Below, in pieces: positions 11,498-22,066 of a DNA stretch of 64,000 nucleotides (within the stretch, counting starts at the first letter, position 1; each line of letters opens with the position of its first letter). The notes below the pieces were generated by a model, which saw only the letters and a program-made list of their open reading frames with translations, had not been told where the DNA came from and searched no databases. A program made the translations under genes and the position numbers. The stretch is taken from contig NC_064047.1 of the NCBI RefSeq assembly GCF_932526225.1, forward strand, positions 8,855,994 through 8,919,993, read 5' to 3'. The DNA comes from Nematostella vectensis (Eukaryota; Cnidaria; Anthozoa; Actiniaria; Edwardsiidae).

Positions 11498-13924
11498 CAC
11501 ATTTTCGTGCTGCCTTGGCGGTTATGTTGTTTAACCAATTTATGCCAATAGCAAAATACTTAAATGGAGAAAAAGGGCGCTAGAGGCCTTATGAACTTAA
11601 ATCACAAATCGTCTCTTTTTAAACTCCAAACTCTAATACGCAATTGAATACGCTAATGAAAAACTGGGTCTTATGAAGATAGATCTTATTCAACCACTAA
11701 ACTGTTCACTTATGTTAATTGTAAACCAGTCTGAGGGAAGAAAAATGAATCGTTTATGGATAAGACATTAAAAATTAAAAAAAGGACCACCGGTAATGTA
11801 TTTTTTCACCATATAATAGAACCCGAAAACCCCACAGGCAATAACGAGGGAGCGCGGAAAGCGAATCAATTTCACAACGGAACCTCAGTGGGGTGTAGAT
11901 TAGAATTACCGACTTATTGCTAAGAAACGCACGTCAGATTAAATAAAACATCGGAAGACAGAGGATGTTGTGTTTCTGGAGAGAAGCCTAACTGGTATTA
12001 ACTTGTATGCCTTTAGCGCCGTGTTAAAAATAAAAGGGAGAGGGGAGGGGGTTAAAGGTCTTGGGTGACGAGTTTTTCATGGGACACGATTTATTTATTG
12101 GCCCGCCGTTTAATTAAAGGCGTTAGATAGCCTGAATGATCTCACAAGAATTGGTTCTTTAGGCCTTTCGCTACAAAAACAATTCGTAAAGTTTTAAGAC
12201 CTCAGATTAAAACTAGATGAGTAAATAAACGAGGTAAGATGAAACATGCTGATTCCCCCTCACCCCTCTTTCCATGGTTGTCAGGGATAGAATTCAAATG
12301 AGCAGCGCATCTGCTTAATGCCCTTTTGAGAGGCTTGTGCGAAATGATTTGAGAGCCGATGAGTCGCTAATACGATAACGGGGGAAATCGGTCAACAAGG
12401 AATATTCACTCGCGAGCTATGTCACTCGAAAGACATAGCAAAAGAACGACATAATAACAAAGTGCTTCGCTAAATTGGATAGCTTGTCTGTCAATTCTCT
12501 TACGTACAGGAGGTAGGTAAAGCTCTTCTTTTAGGGAATTGCAAAATATTGTGGTGTAATTTAGTTATGGTAGAAAACGCAAAAAGCAAGTGTGTTTATT
12601 CTTTTTTTCATTAATTACACGTAAGAAAGTAACATATGGATCGTTGGATACGAAAATGTTTGAAACATTAATATCTGACGAGATAAGTGTTATGGCGACA
12701 GCGGTGTTCCTTTTATTAAAAAAAAATGAAATCAAACGTAATAATAACAAGAAGAGAGAAGAAAAAATACGTTTTTTTTTGTCTGCGGCCAAACACTTAG
12801 ATGTTAAAAGCAAAGGCGCGAAATCGGGACTTCTAAAAGACTAAAATCTTAAACGAAATTTAGTGGTCCAAGAGGATTCAGTATCTCTGGTTTACAGCAT
12901 TTGGATGCGATTTAGAAAAGAGAAAAAAGGAAAAAAAAAGAAATATTAGAACAAAATGGAAGAGAAAAGTACACATAAATACCACTTTACTTTTAACTTT
13001 TAAAAATGACAATTACATTTAAAATTTTTTCATTGAATTAGCAATTAGACCATCTTGGTATTTTCATTTTAAAACTTAACGCAGTAATTTTTATGAAATA
13101 TCATTTTAGCAGGCTGTTCTGTTTACCTTTTTCTCTATGTGCAACGAAACAAAAATTGTTGATAACGCACATCGGGGAATTGGAGGGTTTACATCACAAT
13201 CAATTCACTTAGACAGTATAATGAATTCCTCATATTGTTTGCGACCACCATAGATCTTTTAAGATATGTGATCTAAAAGCTTTTAGTCGGTGCTTCCAGC
13301 CACTATTTAAGGTAGCAAGTAAAACGTTTAAAAAGAGTTCAGCCACGAAATCTTTATAAGCCACTAAATAACCAGTCATTAACGAGGAAAACACCGCAAA
13401 AATGCGACGGTATTAAAAAGAAATATATATATATATATATATTTTTTCATTTTCATTTATCATGCTAGTAAGATCGAGGGAAAAAGTATAAGCAGCTGCG
13501 TTCAATAAGAATTGCGTGGATTGTAGGAGGACACGAACACTTTAATTGGCGCTTTACCCTCAATAACGACATAAGCAAAACATGAAAAACAGAATGCAAT
13601 CTTTTTTTTTCATAAGAACGTCTAATTTTGTACCTGGGTTTTGAAATAGGGTATAGTTAAACAAATGTTAGTCCAGTAGCCAAATACAAAACTGGGATTG
13701 GCTTGTAGACTATATCGTCTTTTATCAAGCATTCATTCATTCATTCATTTTTTTATTTTGCACTATTTTGAATAAGATAAAGAATATTTGGATACAGGTA
13801 GAAAAAAGGGGAAGTTAACTATTTACGGTACTTAAGAAGAAAAAAAAATTTAAGGTGCGCAGTGACCATAGAAGCATAAGCTTTCGAGATGGTCACTGCC
13901 ACAGTCAGATTTCGAGGGTCTTAC
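11498..13924. other. AT-rich intergenic sequence
   Basis: No exon, RNA gene or clear transposon end recognised. Contains a TA microsatellite at 13421-13443 and an imperfect stem GTGACCAT...ATGGTCAC around 13862-13900. Confidence 0.5.
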
Positions 13925-13985
13925 AGGATATTATTATAATATTATTATAATATTATTATTATTATTATTTTTTTTTTTTTTTTTA
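13925..13985 (-). repeat. Poly(A) and AAT tail of the LINE
   Basis: On the minus strand the LINE 3' UTR runs into an A-run and then AAT/AATATT repeats, as expected for target-primed reverse transcription followed by slippage. Confidence 0.75.
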
Positions 13986-16060
13986 CAATATATAATATAT
14001 ACATAAACAAAATATAATATTTTAGAGTGAGGAAAAGTAAATCTGGCCAGGGTGGATCAATATTAATTCTGATTATTTAATAAATGCAATTTCAGTTGTT
14101 CTATGAAGGAATTGTAAGGTAAGGACTTAATGCAATTTGGTATTTTTTCCCAAAATCTAGAAGACATGGCTGTAAATTTAGTTAATCCATAATTGGTTTT
14201 GGAAGCTGGCCTAAAGAGATTGCCTTTGGAAGCATATCTGGTATTATGTGAGTGAACTTGAGTGGCAGGCAGGATTAGATTACATAATGGCTTAGGCATA
14301 GTATCAGGAAAGTGTTGGAGCTTATAAACAAGAGATGATATCCTTAGATTATGTATGTTATCAAGATTCAGGATCCTAAGCAGTTGGTAATAATTCGATG
14401 GACTTTCCCTTTGGGGAGCAAAGAAAATAGAGCGAATGCATTTATTCTGCTTCGTTTTGATAGGGCGAAGCCGTGTTTGGCTTGCCGAGCCCCAGCTCAT
14501 TATACCATAAGAAATATATGGGTAAATTAAATTATAGTATAGTTGTGTTAAAGTAGTCAGGGGAAGAAAATAACGTAACTTGGAAATGATTCCAAGATTT
14601 TTTGCGAGGCATTTATTAACATGATTTAGTTGTGAATTCCATTTGAGATGTTCATCAATAAAGACACCTAAGTATTTTATGTTGTTAGTATTCTTTATAC
14701 CATATGCTGTTAAGTCAATAGAAACACTTTTTCTGGGGGAGGTGACAGTGATATGATGAGTTTTCTTAAAATTAATGGACAACTTATTAGCGTTACAGTA
14801 TTTGATGACATTGTCTAATTCACTATTAACAGTGGTTTCTAAATCTTTGGGGTTTTTTGAAGTATAAAATAGATTTGTATCATCTGCAAATATTCTAAAT
14901 TTCAGTTTCTTAGAAGAGTTGGGGAGATCATTAATATATAAGAGGAATAATAAGGGACCAAGGGTAGATCCTTGAGGAACTCCGCAAGAGATTGGTAGCA
15001 TAGATGATTCCGCATTGCCAATTTTGACAAACTGATGACGATTAGAGAGATAACTAGAAAACCATTTTGCGGGGGTTCCCCTGACTCCATATTTGTACAT
15101 TTTAGCTAATAAGATGTCGTGGTTAATAGTATCAAATGCCTTTGAAAAATCTAAGAAAATAGCACATGTAGTCATACCTTGGTCAATAGAAGACTTGAGG
15201 GTCTCAACAGTTTCTAATATGGCATGTTCGGTTGAATGGCCTTTCCGAAATCCAAATTGAAATTCAAATAAAATTTTATGTTTTTCAAGAAAAAAAATCA
15301 GCTGGTTGTAGATAAGCTTCTCAAGAATCTTGCTAAATGAACAGATTATTGATATTGGTCTATAATTCCCTGGTTCAGTGGCATCCCCACTTTTATATAT
15401 AGGAGTAACCCTTGAGATTTTGAAAATATCAGGGACTTCACCACTTGCTATAGATTCATTATAAATGGCAGTAAAGGGAGAGGCTAGGATGGATGCTGAC
15501 AATTTTATAAATTTATTAGGAATAGTAATATATGATTTATTTTCATTAAGAGATGCAAAAAGTAAAAAAACCTGTGCTTCTGAAACTGGAGACATAACAA
15601 AAGAAGAAGTTGTAGATTGTTTAATATAGGATGTAGGAGATATGGATTTGTCATCTTTAATTTGGGAAGCTAGATTGGTTCCTACATTTGTAAAAAATTT
15701 GTTCAACTGATCAGCAATATCAGAAGGATTGGTAAACGACCTATTTCCTGAAGTAATGCGACTAGGAGCACTTTGCCCCTTTGTTTTCCTTTGTATCAGC
15801 TTGCCGATTAATTTCCAGGTAGCTTTGAGGTTGTTTTTACAGCTAATAAATTGAGAATGGAAATATTCCTTTTTACTTTTGTTGAGAAGATGTGATAAAG
15901 TATTAGAATATTGCTTGTATGCTATTACTTTTTCTTGGTTTTTGCTAAAAAAGTGACTTCGGTACATTTTTTGCTTGTGCTTTATTGATTTTAAGATGCC
16001 ATTGGTAATCCATGGTTTACTAAGCAATCGATTTACAGAGGTTGGTAACACTTGTAACAC
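13965..16060 (-). mobile_element. Non-LTR retrotransposon (CR1/L2-like), 5'-truncated
   Basis: One long reverse transcriptase frame, a short 3' UTR of about 90 bp and an A-rich tail. No endonuclease remnant was found upstream of 16060, so the copy looks 5'-truncated, the usual fate of LINE insertions. Clade assignment rests on general resemblance of the RT and C-terminal region and would need a tree. Confidence 0.85.
14063..16060 (-). CDS. LINE reverse transcriptase ORF, 5'-incomplete
   Basis: An uninterrupted frame of 665 codons copies element RNA into DNA in active relatives. RT landmarks in order: GNYRPISIICSFSKILEKLI (fingers), FLDFSKAFDTINHDILL (first catalytic Asp), SCGVPQGSTLGPLLFLLYIN, and the active-site box FADDTNLF (FADD in place of the usual YADD). 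The C-terminal part, from NSQLNHVNKCLAKNLGIISK on, is the thumb-like region typical of CR1/L2/jockey elements. The frame opens at a GTG just after an in-frame TAA with no ATG nearby, and the N-terminal endonuclease is absent. Lack of internal stops suggests a fairly recent insertion. Confidence 0.9.
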   Translation of the reverse strand: MLQVLPTSVNRLLSKPWITNGILKSIKHKQKMYRSHFFSKNQEKVIAYKQYSNTLSHLLNKSKKEYFHSQFISCKNNLKATWKLIGKLIQRKTKGQSAPSRITSGNRSFTNPSDIADQLNKFFTNVGTNLASQIKDDKSISPTSYIKQSTTSSFVMSPVSEAQVFLLFASLNENKSYITIPNKFIKLSASILASPFTAIYNESIASGEVPDIFKISRVTPIYKSGDATEPGNYRPISIICSFSKILEKLIYNQLIFFLEKHKILFEFQFGFRKGHSTEHAILETVETLKSSIDQGMTTCAIFLDFSKAFDTINHDILLAKMYKYGVRGTPAKWFSSYLSNRHQFVKIGNAESSMLPISCGVPQGSTLGPLLFLLYINDLPNSSKKLKFRIFADDTNLFYTSKNPKDLETTVNSELDNVIKYCNANKLSINFKKTHHITVTSPRKSVSIDLTAYGIKNTNNIKYLGVFIDEHLKWNSQLNHVNKCLAKNLGIISKLRYFLPLTTLTQLYYNLIYPYISYGIMSWGSASQTRLRPIKTKQNKCIRSIFFAPQRESPSNYYQLLRILNLDNIHNLRISSLVYKLQHFPDTMPKPLCNLILPATQVHSHNTRYASKGNLFRPASKTNYGLTKFTAMSSRFWEKIPNCIKSLPYNSFIEQLKLHLLNNQN

Positions 16061-18474
16061 TATTTAGGTACATGTAAAAAAACGCGCTATCATGTACAAA
16101 AAAGCAGTTTCTTTTTAGTGTATATAAATATATGATACCCAATAAATGCTAAAAAAGAGAATTAAACAAATGAACAATAGCAATAATATTTAAGGCTTAC
16201 TATGGACACAATTTTAGAAAGTTTAGAACGCATCACACACTAACAAAAGCAATATTTCGCTGCTATCTGAACCTCGGCATGCCAGCATGGAATTAGGATT
16301 TGGTGAAATCTCAGGCTGGACGTACGTATAAAAAGGGTTCTTATAAAAAAAAGTGTATGCAAAACAACTATAACAACAATGCTCATTTACATATGGATCA
16401 CGATAAAAAGACCCTAAAGCCCACGAACAATCTTTGGTTGACAACTACAATTGACCGTGTAAATAGGCCAGCAAATAATTGTCAGTATTCAAAATTTTTA
16501 TACAAAAGCATACTTTTGAACAGCAAAATAATTGTCAATTTTTAATTTTTAGCATCTAAACTAGCAATTTCCCATGTGTGACAATATTTAATTGCTGGGA
16601 AAAGGCAAACTTGCTAGCTTTTGAAAAACTAAAGTTGCCACATAAAAACTGCCGTCTTTGCGTTTCTACAAATAAAAATTGCGGGCCCAACCACACGACC
16701 AACTATAGCTGTCAACTAAAAATTGCTCGTGTAGATGGAGCTTAAGTTTATGTCTCGTTATTTGTTCGAGTTATTGAGGTAAACATTGGTGTTCGAGAAA
16801 AAAATATATTGATATAAACGAGTTATGGATGGTTCTAGTTACGTATACTTGAAAAGAAGAAATTTAAGAATAAATCAGTGTTTTCTAGTGTCAAGAAGCT
16901 TTTCCTTGATTTCTCCGAACTTTCCACAAGGAAACCAGACAATGAAATAAATTACGTCTGACAGTCTTGCAGATTTCACTCTTATTCGCGAAATCATCGC
17001 GTTCCCCATAAAAAGAAAGGAATACAGAACTAGGAACTTTCTTCCATATCAATACCATGCGGAGAGAACTTCCACTTCTATCGGCTGTTTTGAAGATGCG
17101 ATGGGTTGGGTTTGAGAATTTCTTGACATAATTTGTCTTCTAACATTGAATAAAGTAAATAAGAGACGCGTAGACTAAGAATTTTCAATACTAGTTGAGC
17201 GTTTTCTTGGGGTGTTTAGTTTTTTGTCTTGCTAAAAACATCTTATGGAATACAATCTCTACACGAAGCCTGGTGATAGGAGCGGAAAATGGTTGACAGA
17301 TTGAATAAGGTTATTCAAGGGATACAAATGATGCATAAAAGACAAAATATGTAACTGTATTCTCAATAAATGGCAATCATAAATGGACAAGTAATTTCGA
17401 AATGAAATAACATTTTGAAATACGAAGAAAAAAGGAAGATTTAAGTGAAGGTTGAAATTTAAATGATGTTCATATTTTTATTTGACGTCGAATCCCGATA
17501 GATCTCCTTCTATGTATTTTGAGAGATTCTTCACATGTAATACATAAAGGTCGGAAATTGCATTATGGCTCTCCTTTCGGCATTGTTTCATTTATAAAAG
17601 AAACATTACACTTCTAGCCTTCTATCTAAAAACTGTAAATCTTGCTTATAAGGATTTCGATGGTGTTCAAGAGCGAAATAGGGAGGTGCAGGCAAGATTC
17701 GAGAAAACATGTTTTAGGATTTTATATCAAGGCCATAAAATGCTCTTTTGTCATGCATAAAATAATCATTTCCCATAAATGCATCACATTTCTTTAAATA
17801 ATTACAAGCTATTAAATATCAATCGCACCTTTATTGTCCTTTCATTTATTTTTCATTAAAACTGCTTAGTATAATAGTCTAAAACCAACCTAGTATGTTC
17901 CTTTTTGAATTTTTTAGGGGAGGGGGTATTATTAAAAAAAAATTCATATTAGTCTTTGACGTGAATCGTCTTATTACACGTCTTCTGACATGTCAATTTA
18001 TTATATCCTCCGTACTCGAATTTTAAGAACCTGTTTTAAAATGCGGTTTCTAGCATTCGTCTTTCAAAATGGCTTTCAATTTCCATTACAAAATTCATAA
18101 CTTCTGTCAGAAAGTCCTCAAGTAAACAAAAGGTTCTAGTAAAAATAAACAGGGAGATATTCTCCTTACAAAAAAACTAAAGAAAAACAGAACATTGGTA
18201 ATGTTAAGCAACACCCAATCAAGGATATCCTGAAGTTTTAATGGCCCTATTCACAAAATGTTAATTTAGGCTTTGAACATGGTTGATATGTCTTAAATTA
18301 TCAAATACGTGGGAAGAATAATTGAAGAGAAACCGGATAAATGGTACTCGAATAAAGTGGCACTCCAAATGGGTCGGAGCGAGCTACGAGCGAATAGATG
18401 TTTGAATAGATGTATTTGAGCGCGATGACTGCTGTTTGAATTATAAATGGCTTAATATCACTTAAATAAGTCCA
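16061..18474. other. AT-rich intergenic region upstream of KCTD
   Basis: No coding exon recognised. 16430-16745 has several AATTG/CAATTT motifs and may be an old transposon, but clear ends were not found. The last part probably holds the KCTD promoter and a noncoding first exon. Confidence 0.5.
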
Positions 18475-18488
18475 GTTGCCATAGAAAC
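18475..18488 (+). promoter_or_regulatory. RFX X-box GTTGCCATAGAAAC
   Basis: Matches the animal X-box consensus GTTGCCATGGAAAC at 13 of 14 positions, 154 bp upstream of the KCTD start codon. RFX factors use this site at ciliary and neuronal genes. A likely acceptor at 18597 means it may sit in a 5' UTR intron or alternative promoter. Confidence 0.5.
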
Positions 18489-18641
18489 ACTCGTATGAAT
18501 GGCATAAATGGAGTAGTCTGCATTAATCTATGTTAAGCACTACCTTAGGAAAACATGCCCACTCTGTACAAATAATTATGTTTTTTTTCCTCGCAGCTGA
18601 GAACAGTACCATTCAAGAAGAAGGCAACCGTGAGGTGCAAA

Positions 18642-19418
18642 ATGGCGTCTGCATTCAACCAGGATTACTTCGGAAAACCTTACCCCAAGAAGCTTTTCCC
18701 TGAAAATATTGAATTGAATGTTGGAGGGAAGTACTTCTCGACCTCTGTTTTTACACTTACAAGGATAAAGGATTCACTACTTGGGCGAATTTTCAGCGGA
18801 AGGCAGAGCGAATTGGATAAAGACAACAGCGGCAAATACTTCATTGATCGAGACGGCTTTTTGTTTAGGTACATCCTCGATTACCTTCGTAGCAAGGCGT
18901 TACACATTCCTGAGAAATTCGACGAAATAGAACGGCTTAAAATGGAAGCTGATTTCTACGAATTGGAAGATCTGAGACAAAGATTGGATCGCTTGACAAG
19001 CGGGGAAATCAGCCCTAAGATCTCCGAAGGAGGAAAGCATGGTTACATTTCCTTGCACATTCGCAGCACGTTTGCGTTTGGTCGTTCAGGACAAGCAGAC
19101 GTTAATTTTCGCAAGTTACAGCGTATTTGCGTATGCGGTAGGGTGTCTTTGCTGAAAGAAGCATTCGGAGATTCGCTTAACATGACACGAGATCCAAATC
19201 AAAACGCCATGCATTACACGAGCAGATTTTACTTAAAGTACAACCAACTGGAACGAGCATTTATGCAGCTACGAAGCTCTGGGTTTGAAATTGTCTCTTC
19301 AGAAGGCGGTAAAACAGGAGATGTTGCTTCTCCAAAGAGCGACGAGGAAAAATGGGAACATTTCACGATCTACTACTTTGTGAGAAAACCAGTAATTCAA
19401 AACAAAACAGAGATATAA
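18642..19418 (+). CDS. KCTD8/12/16-type BTB protein, single coding exon
   Basis: 258 aa from the ATG in CAAAATGGCG. The BTB/T1 tetramerisation domain spans about residues 20-115 (FPENIELNVGGKYFSTSVFT, then DKDNSGKYFIDRDGFLFRYI, then FDEIERLKMEADFYELEDL). A second conserved domain, about 135-250 (GYISLHIRSTFAFGRSGQAD, ICVCGRVSLLKEAFGDSLNM, YTSRFYLKYNQLERAF), is the H1 domain found in KCTD8, 12 and 16. In vertebrates these are auxiliary subunits of GABA-B receptors that bind the receptor tail and G-beta-gamma. The linker between domains is much shorter than in vertebrate KCTD12. A pyrimidine tract ending CGCAG at 18597 suggests a spliced 5' UTR. One invertebrate co-orthologue is the best reading. 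Confidence 0.92.
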   Translation: MASAFNQDYFGKPYPKKLFPENIELNVGGKYFSTSVFTLTRIKDSLLGRIFSGRQSELDKDNSGKYFIDRDGFLFRYILDYLRSKALHIPEKFDEIERLKMEADFYELEDLRQRLDRLTSGEISPKISEGGKHGYISLHIRSTFAFGRSGQADVNFRKLQRICVCGRVSLLKEAFGDSLNMTRDPNQNAMHYTSRFYLKYNQLERAFMQLRSSGFEIVSSEGGKTGDVASPKSDEEKWEHFTIYYFVRKPVIQNKTEI

Positions 19419-19838
19419 AAAAGCAGTTTAGATTTAAAATATAGACTCTTCAAAGTTGCAACAGGAACGTACTCGTTTAAAATTGGATTAGCTTATGAAT
19501 GCAAATTACTTTATTCTGTGATTCGTCAAATAGTAAATCACAATTTTCTCCTTAACTACTTATGAAAGAGAGGTAAAAGAACATGTTTGACACCTTCTTG
19601 CAGTAATGGGAAACGGTGAAATCATATAAAATTCTCCTTTTATCATTTCCACTTTTTTATTCTCGACATGTTTCATTTAGCGAAGGAAAAGAAAGTGATT
19701 TTAATCCTTCGCAACTGAAATAACACAAAAAATAAATACATGTATAACATTTAATTTCTGAAGATAATTTAGGTGAGTGTTCGGGAGAAAAACTAATTTT
19801 CGTAGCTCAAACTTGTTGGCCTTTTTATAGTATTAGAC

Positions 19839-19844
19839 AATAAA
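19839..19844 (+). terminator. Polyadenylation signal AATAAA for the KCTD gene
   Basis: Canonical hexamer about 420 nt after the stop, followed by a second A-rich copy a few bases later. Gives a plausible 3' UTR. Confidence 0.55.
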
Positions 19845-21269
19845 AAAATAAAATATGTACTGTAATTTGTTGTTGCTATTATTACTTATATGCTTTGCGG
19901 AGGATTCACGCAAGCTACTTTTTTTAATTTCCTTCGTGGAATAATGACATTGAGTTGACATATGTCTATAGTTGATCCCGAGGCAATCATTTTTTTGTGT
20001 GGGAATAAAAAATATTATACTACGGTCGTAGACAATAATTCTTAAACATTAAAAAAAAATAATAGATACTCGGTATAAGATCAGCTCTATAGCATTACCA
20101 AAGAACAAAAAATCATTTACAAATCTCGTTCAAACGTTCTCTCAAAAGTGATATTTCCAATCTCCCAACAAACCCCGAAGCATCATATATCATATTGTCG
20201 TTCTTGGTTGTCTTATCGTTAAATTGGTTCGTTAAGAAGGAAATGTCACAGAATTACATAAGGATAACAATGGTGTTTCTAAGATCATTATCCCCATTGA
20301 AGAATTGAAAGGGATTTTAGCGCTAATGGGTCTTTTAAAAGGAGAAATGGAAAATGAAAAAAATATATCTTTATAGAATTCCAAATGTTTTCAAATGTAG
20401 ATAGTCTATTTAACTCATTTACCAACAGTCACTAGAAATAAGAATTTTTTTTTCGCTTTTTATCTTTCTCCTTCATCGTTCTAATGTACAGGATATCTCG
20501 AAAAATGTTTGTTTGATTCGCAAACGCAAGCACTAATCATTAGTTGGCTGTATGACAGAGGCAGCAAAATGGCATAGTAACTTCTTCCACTAAGTCTTAC
20601 TTTCGTATACAAATAAATATAAATTAATAAAGATAGTATTGTGCTTAGAGTAGAGGATCCAGGGGGTGGTTAAGCGGTTGATTTGTCACACCACCTTTGG
20701 TCAAATTTCAGGTACTCTTTGTATTCTTATATCCTCAACTTCATTAACTGTTAAATTTTTGTATGTTTTTGTCCATGTCATCTCCTCTTCTAAAGTCATC
20801 CACTTTTTATGAACTTCTTCATTCGCCACTGGCTTGATTAAATAACATATTTGTTCATATTTGTTAGTAACATGAGATTGTCAAAGAAATAGCTAGTCAG
20901 TAATAGGCCGTCATTCAAAAAAGTAAAAAAAAAAAAAAACGAAATCAATAAAGTATATAAAATCAGCGAGTGTCATTATCACTTTCCTTAAAAAAACATA
21001 TAGATGCATACAATACCATGGACTTTTTTCGACACGACAACGCGTTAAAAAAAATAAAAGGAAACGTATAAATCTAAATAATAAAAGGAAATATACCAAC
21101 AGAAAATCTTCTGCCGGAAGAATTCATTGAAATAAAAGTGTTTTTCTTAAGACAGAAGAGAGCCACAATGGGTGGCTAAATGAATTAGCAAATAGAAATA
21201 ACAGAACTAAAGGGAATCGCACTTCAAGTCAAGAGACACGGAGTCCATGCTGCTCTGTTCTAAAAAGAC
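19845..21269. other. Intergenic region between KCTD and CDC40 3' ends
   Basis: AT-rich, between two convergent genes. No exon seen; the short Phe/Leu-rich open frames are composition artefacts. Confidence 0.5.
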
Positions 21270-21275
21270 TTTATT
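21270..21275 (-). terminator. Possible CDC40 polyadenylation signal
   Basis: AATAAA on the minus strand, about 750 nt after the CDC40 stop. Would put the 21630-22026 repeat array inside the 3' UTR. Confidence 0.4.
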
Positions 21276-21629
21276 TACATTCTGAAAGAGCTAAATGAAC
21301 ATTCTACAAACAAGTAATATTTCACGACATGTTGACTTTCTTAATTGAGATAGATTTTGCGCGGGCTTCCTGTGGTGGGGAGCGCAAAAGAGTTTTTTCC
21401 CCGCTATTCACCTTGCATAAGTCAAAAGGCCTCCACTTCCCCCCCATTTCCCCTTCTCAAGATTACACCCGTCTTAACAGGAAACCCACAATTAAAAAAG
21501 TGTATAAATACTAAAAAATATGCAAAGAAATCAGAATCTAACTTCTAGAATCACTGCGAGAGTTTTCGGTCTTCAGGTTTAAACAGGTGCCATAATGTCA
21601 TCAATTCAAAACATCAAGCTTATCTTTAT

Positions 21630-22066
21630 GCGGTCCCAGTCAAGCCTCGCCGTCTTCAGACAGGTATCAAGCCTTGAAACATCCAGTAGTCCTAATACTT
21701 CACGAGCCAATCCATGGCACAGGTATCCCTCATGTATTACTCCCAATACTCACAACCACAGGTACACCAAATGAGGACATGAAATAGCCCAGTACTTTAT
21801 AAGATGTTTCCGGACACAGAAAGTTCACGTTGAGGATGTGTGACTAGTCCAAATACTTTATGAGTAGTTCAAGTCACGGGATTCCTGTGTCGATGACGTT
21901 ACACTAGTGCCAGTACTTTATGAGCGGTACAAATCACAGGTTCCCCACACCGAAGATATTATTAATAGTCCCAGTGCTTTATGAGGGGGTACAAACCACA
22001 GGTTTCCCGTGTTGATAACGTTATAACTAGTCCCAGTATTTTATTAGCCCGTCCCAGCCACAGGTA
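21630..22066 (-). repeat. Decayed tandem array of the CDC40 coding end
   Basis: The block containing the last CDC40 codons and stop (plus strand CTAGTCCCAGTATTTTATTA, then CACAGGT) recurs downstream as about seven diverged copies. Block starts lie near 21630, 21687, 21738, 21785, 21845, 21905, 21966 and 22028; the 22028 block is the coding one. The nearest copies read TAGTCCCAGTGCTTTATGAG and TAGTGCCAGTACTTTATGAG, each followed by CACAGGTT. Spacing is 60-62 bp near the gene and 47-57 bp further out. Confidence 0.75.

Noticed and set aside
11273..11551. Two opposing ORFs of 92 and 82 codons with nearly the same peptide
   Set aside because: Consequence of the near-perfect hairpin; not independent coding sequences.
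14902..15090. 62-codon ORF inside the LINE
   Set aside because: Shadow of the reverse transcriptase frame on the same strand.
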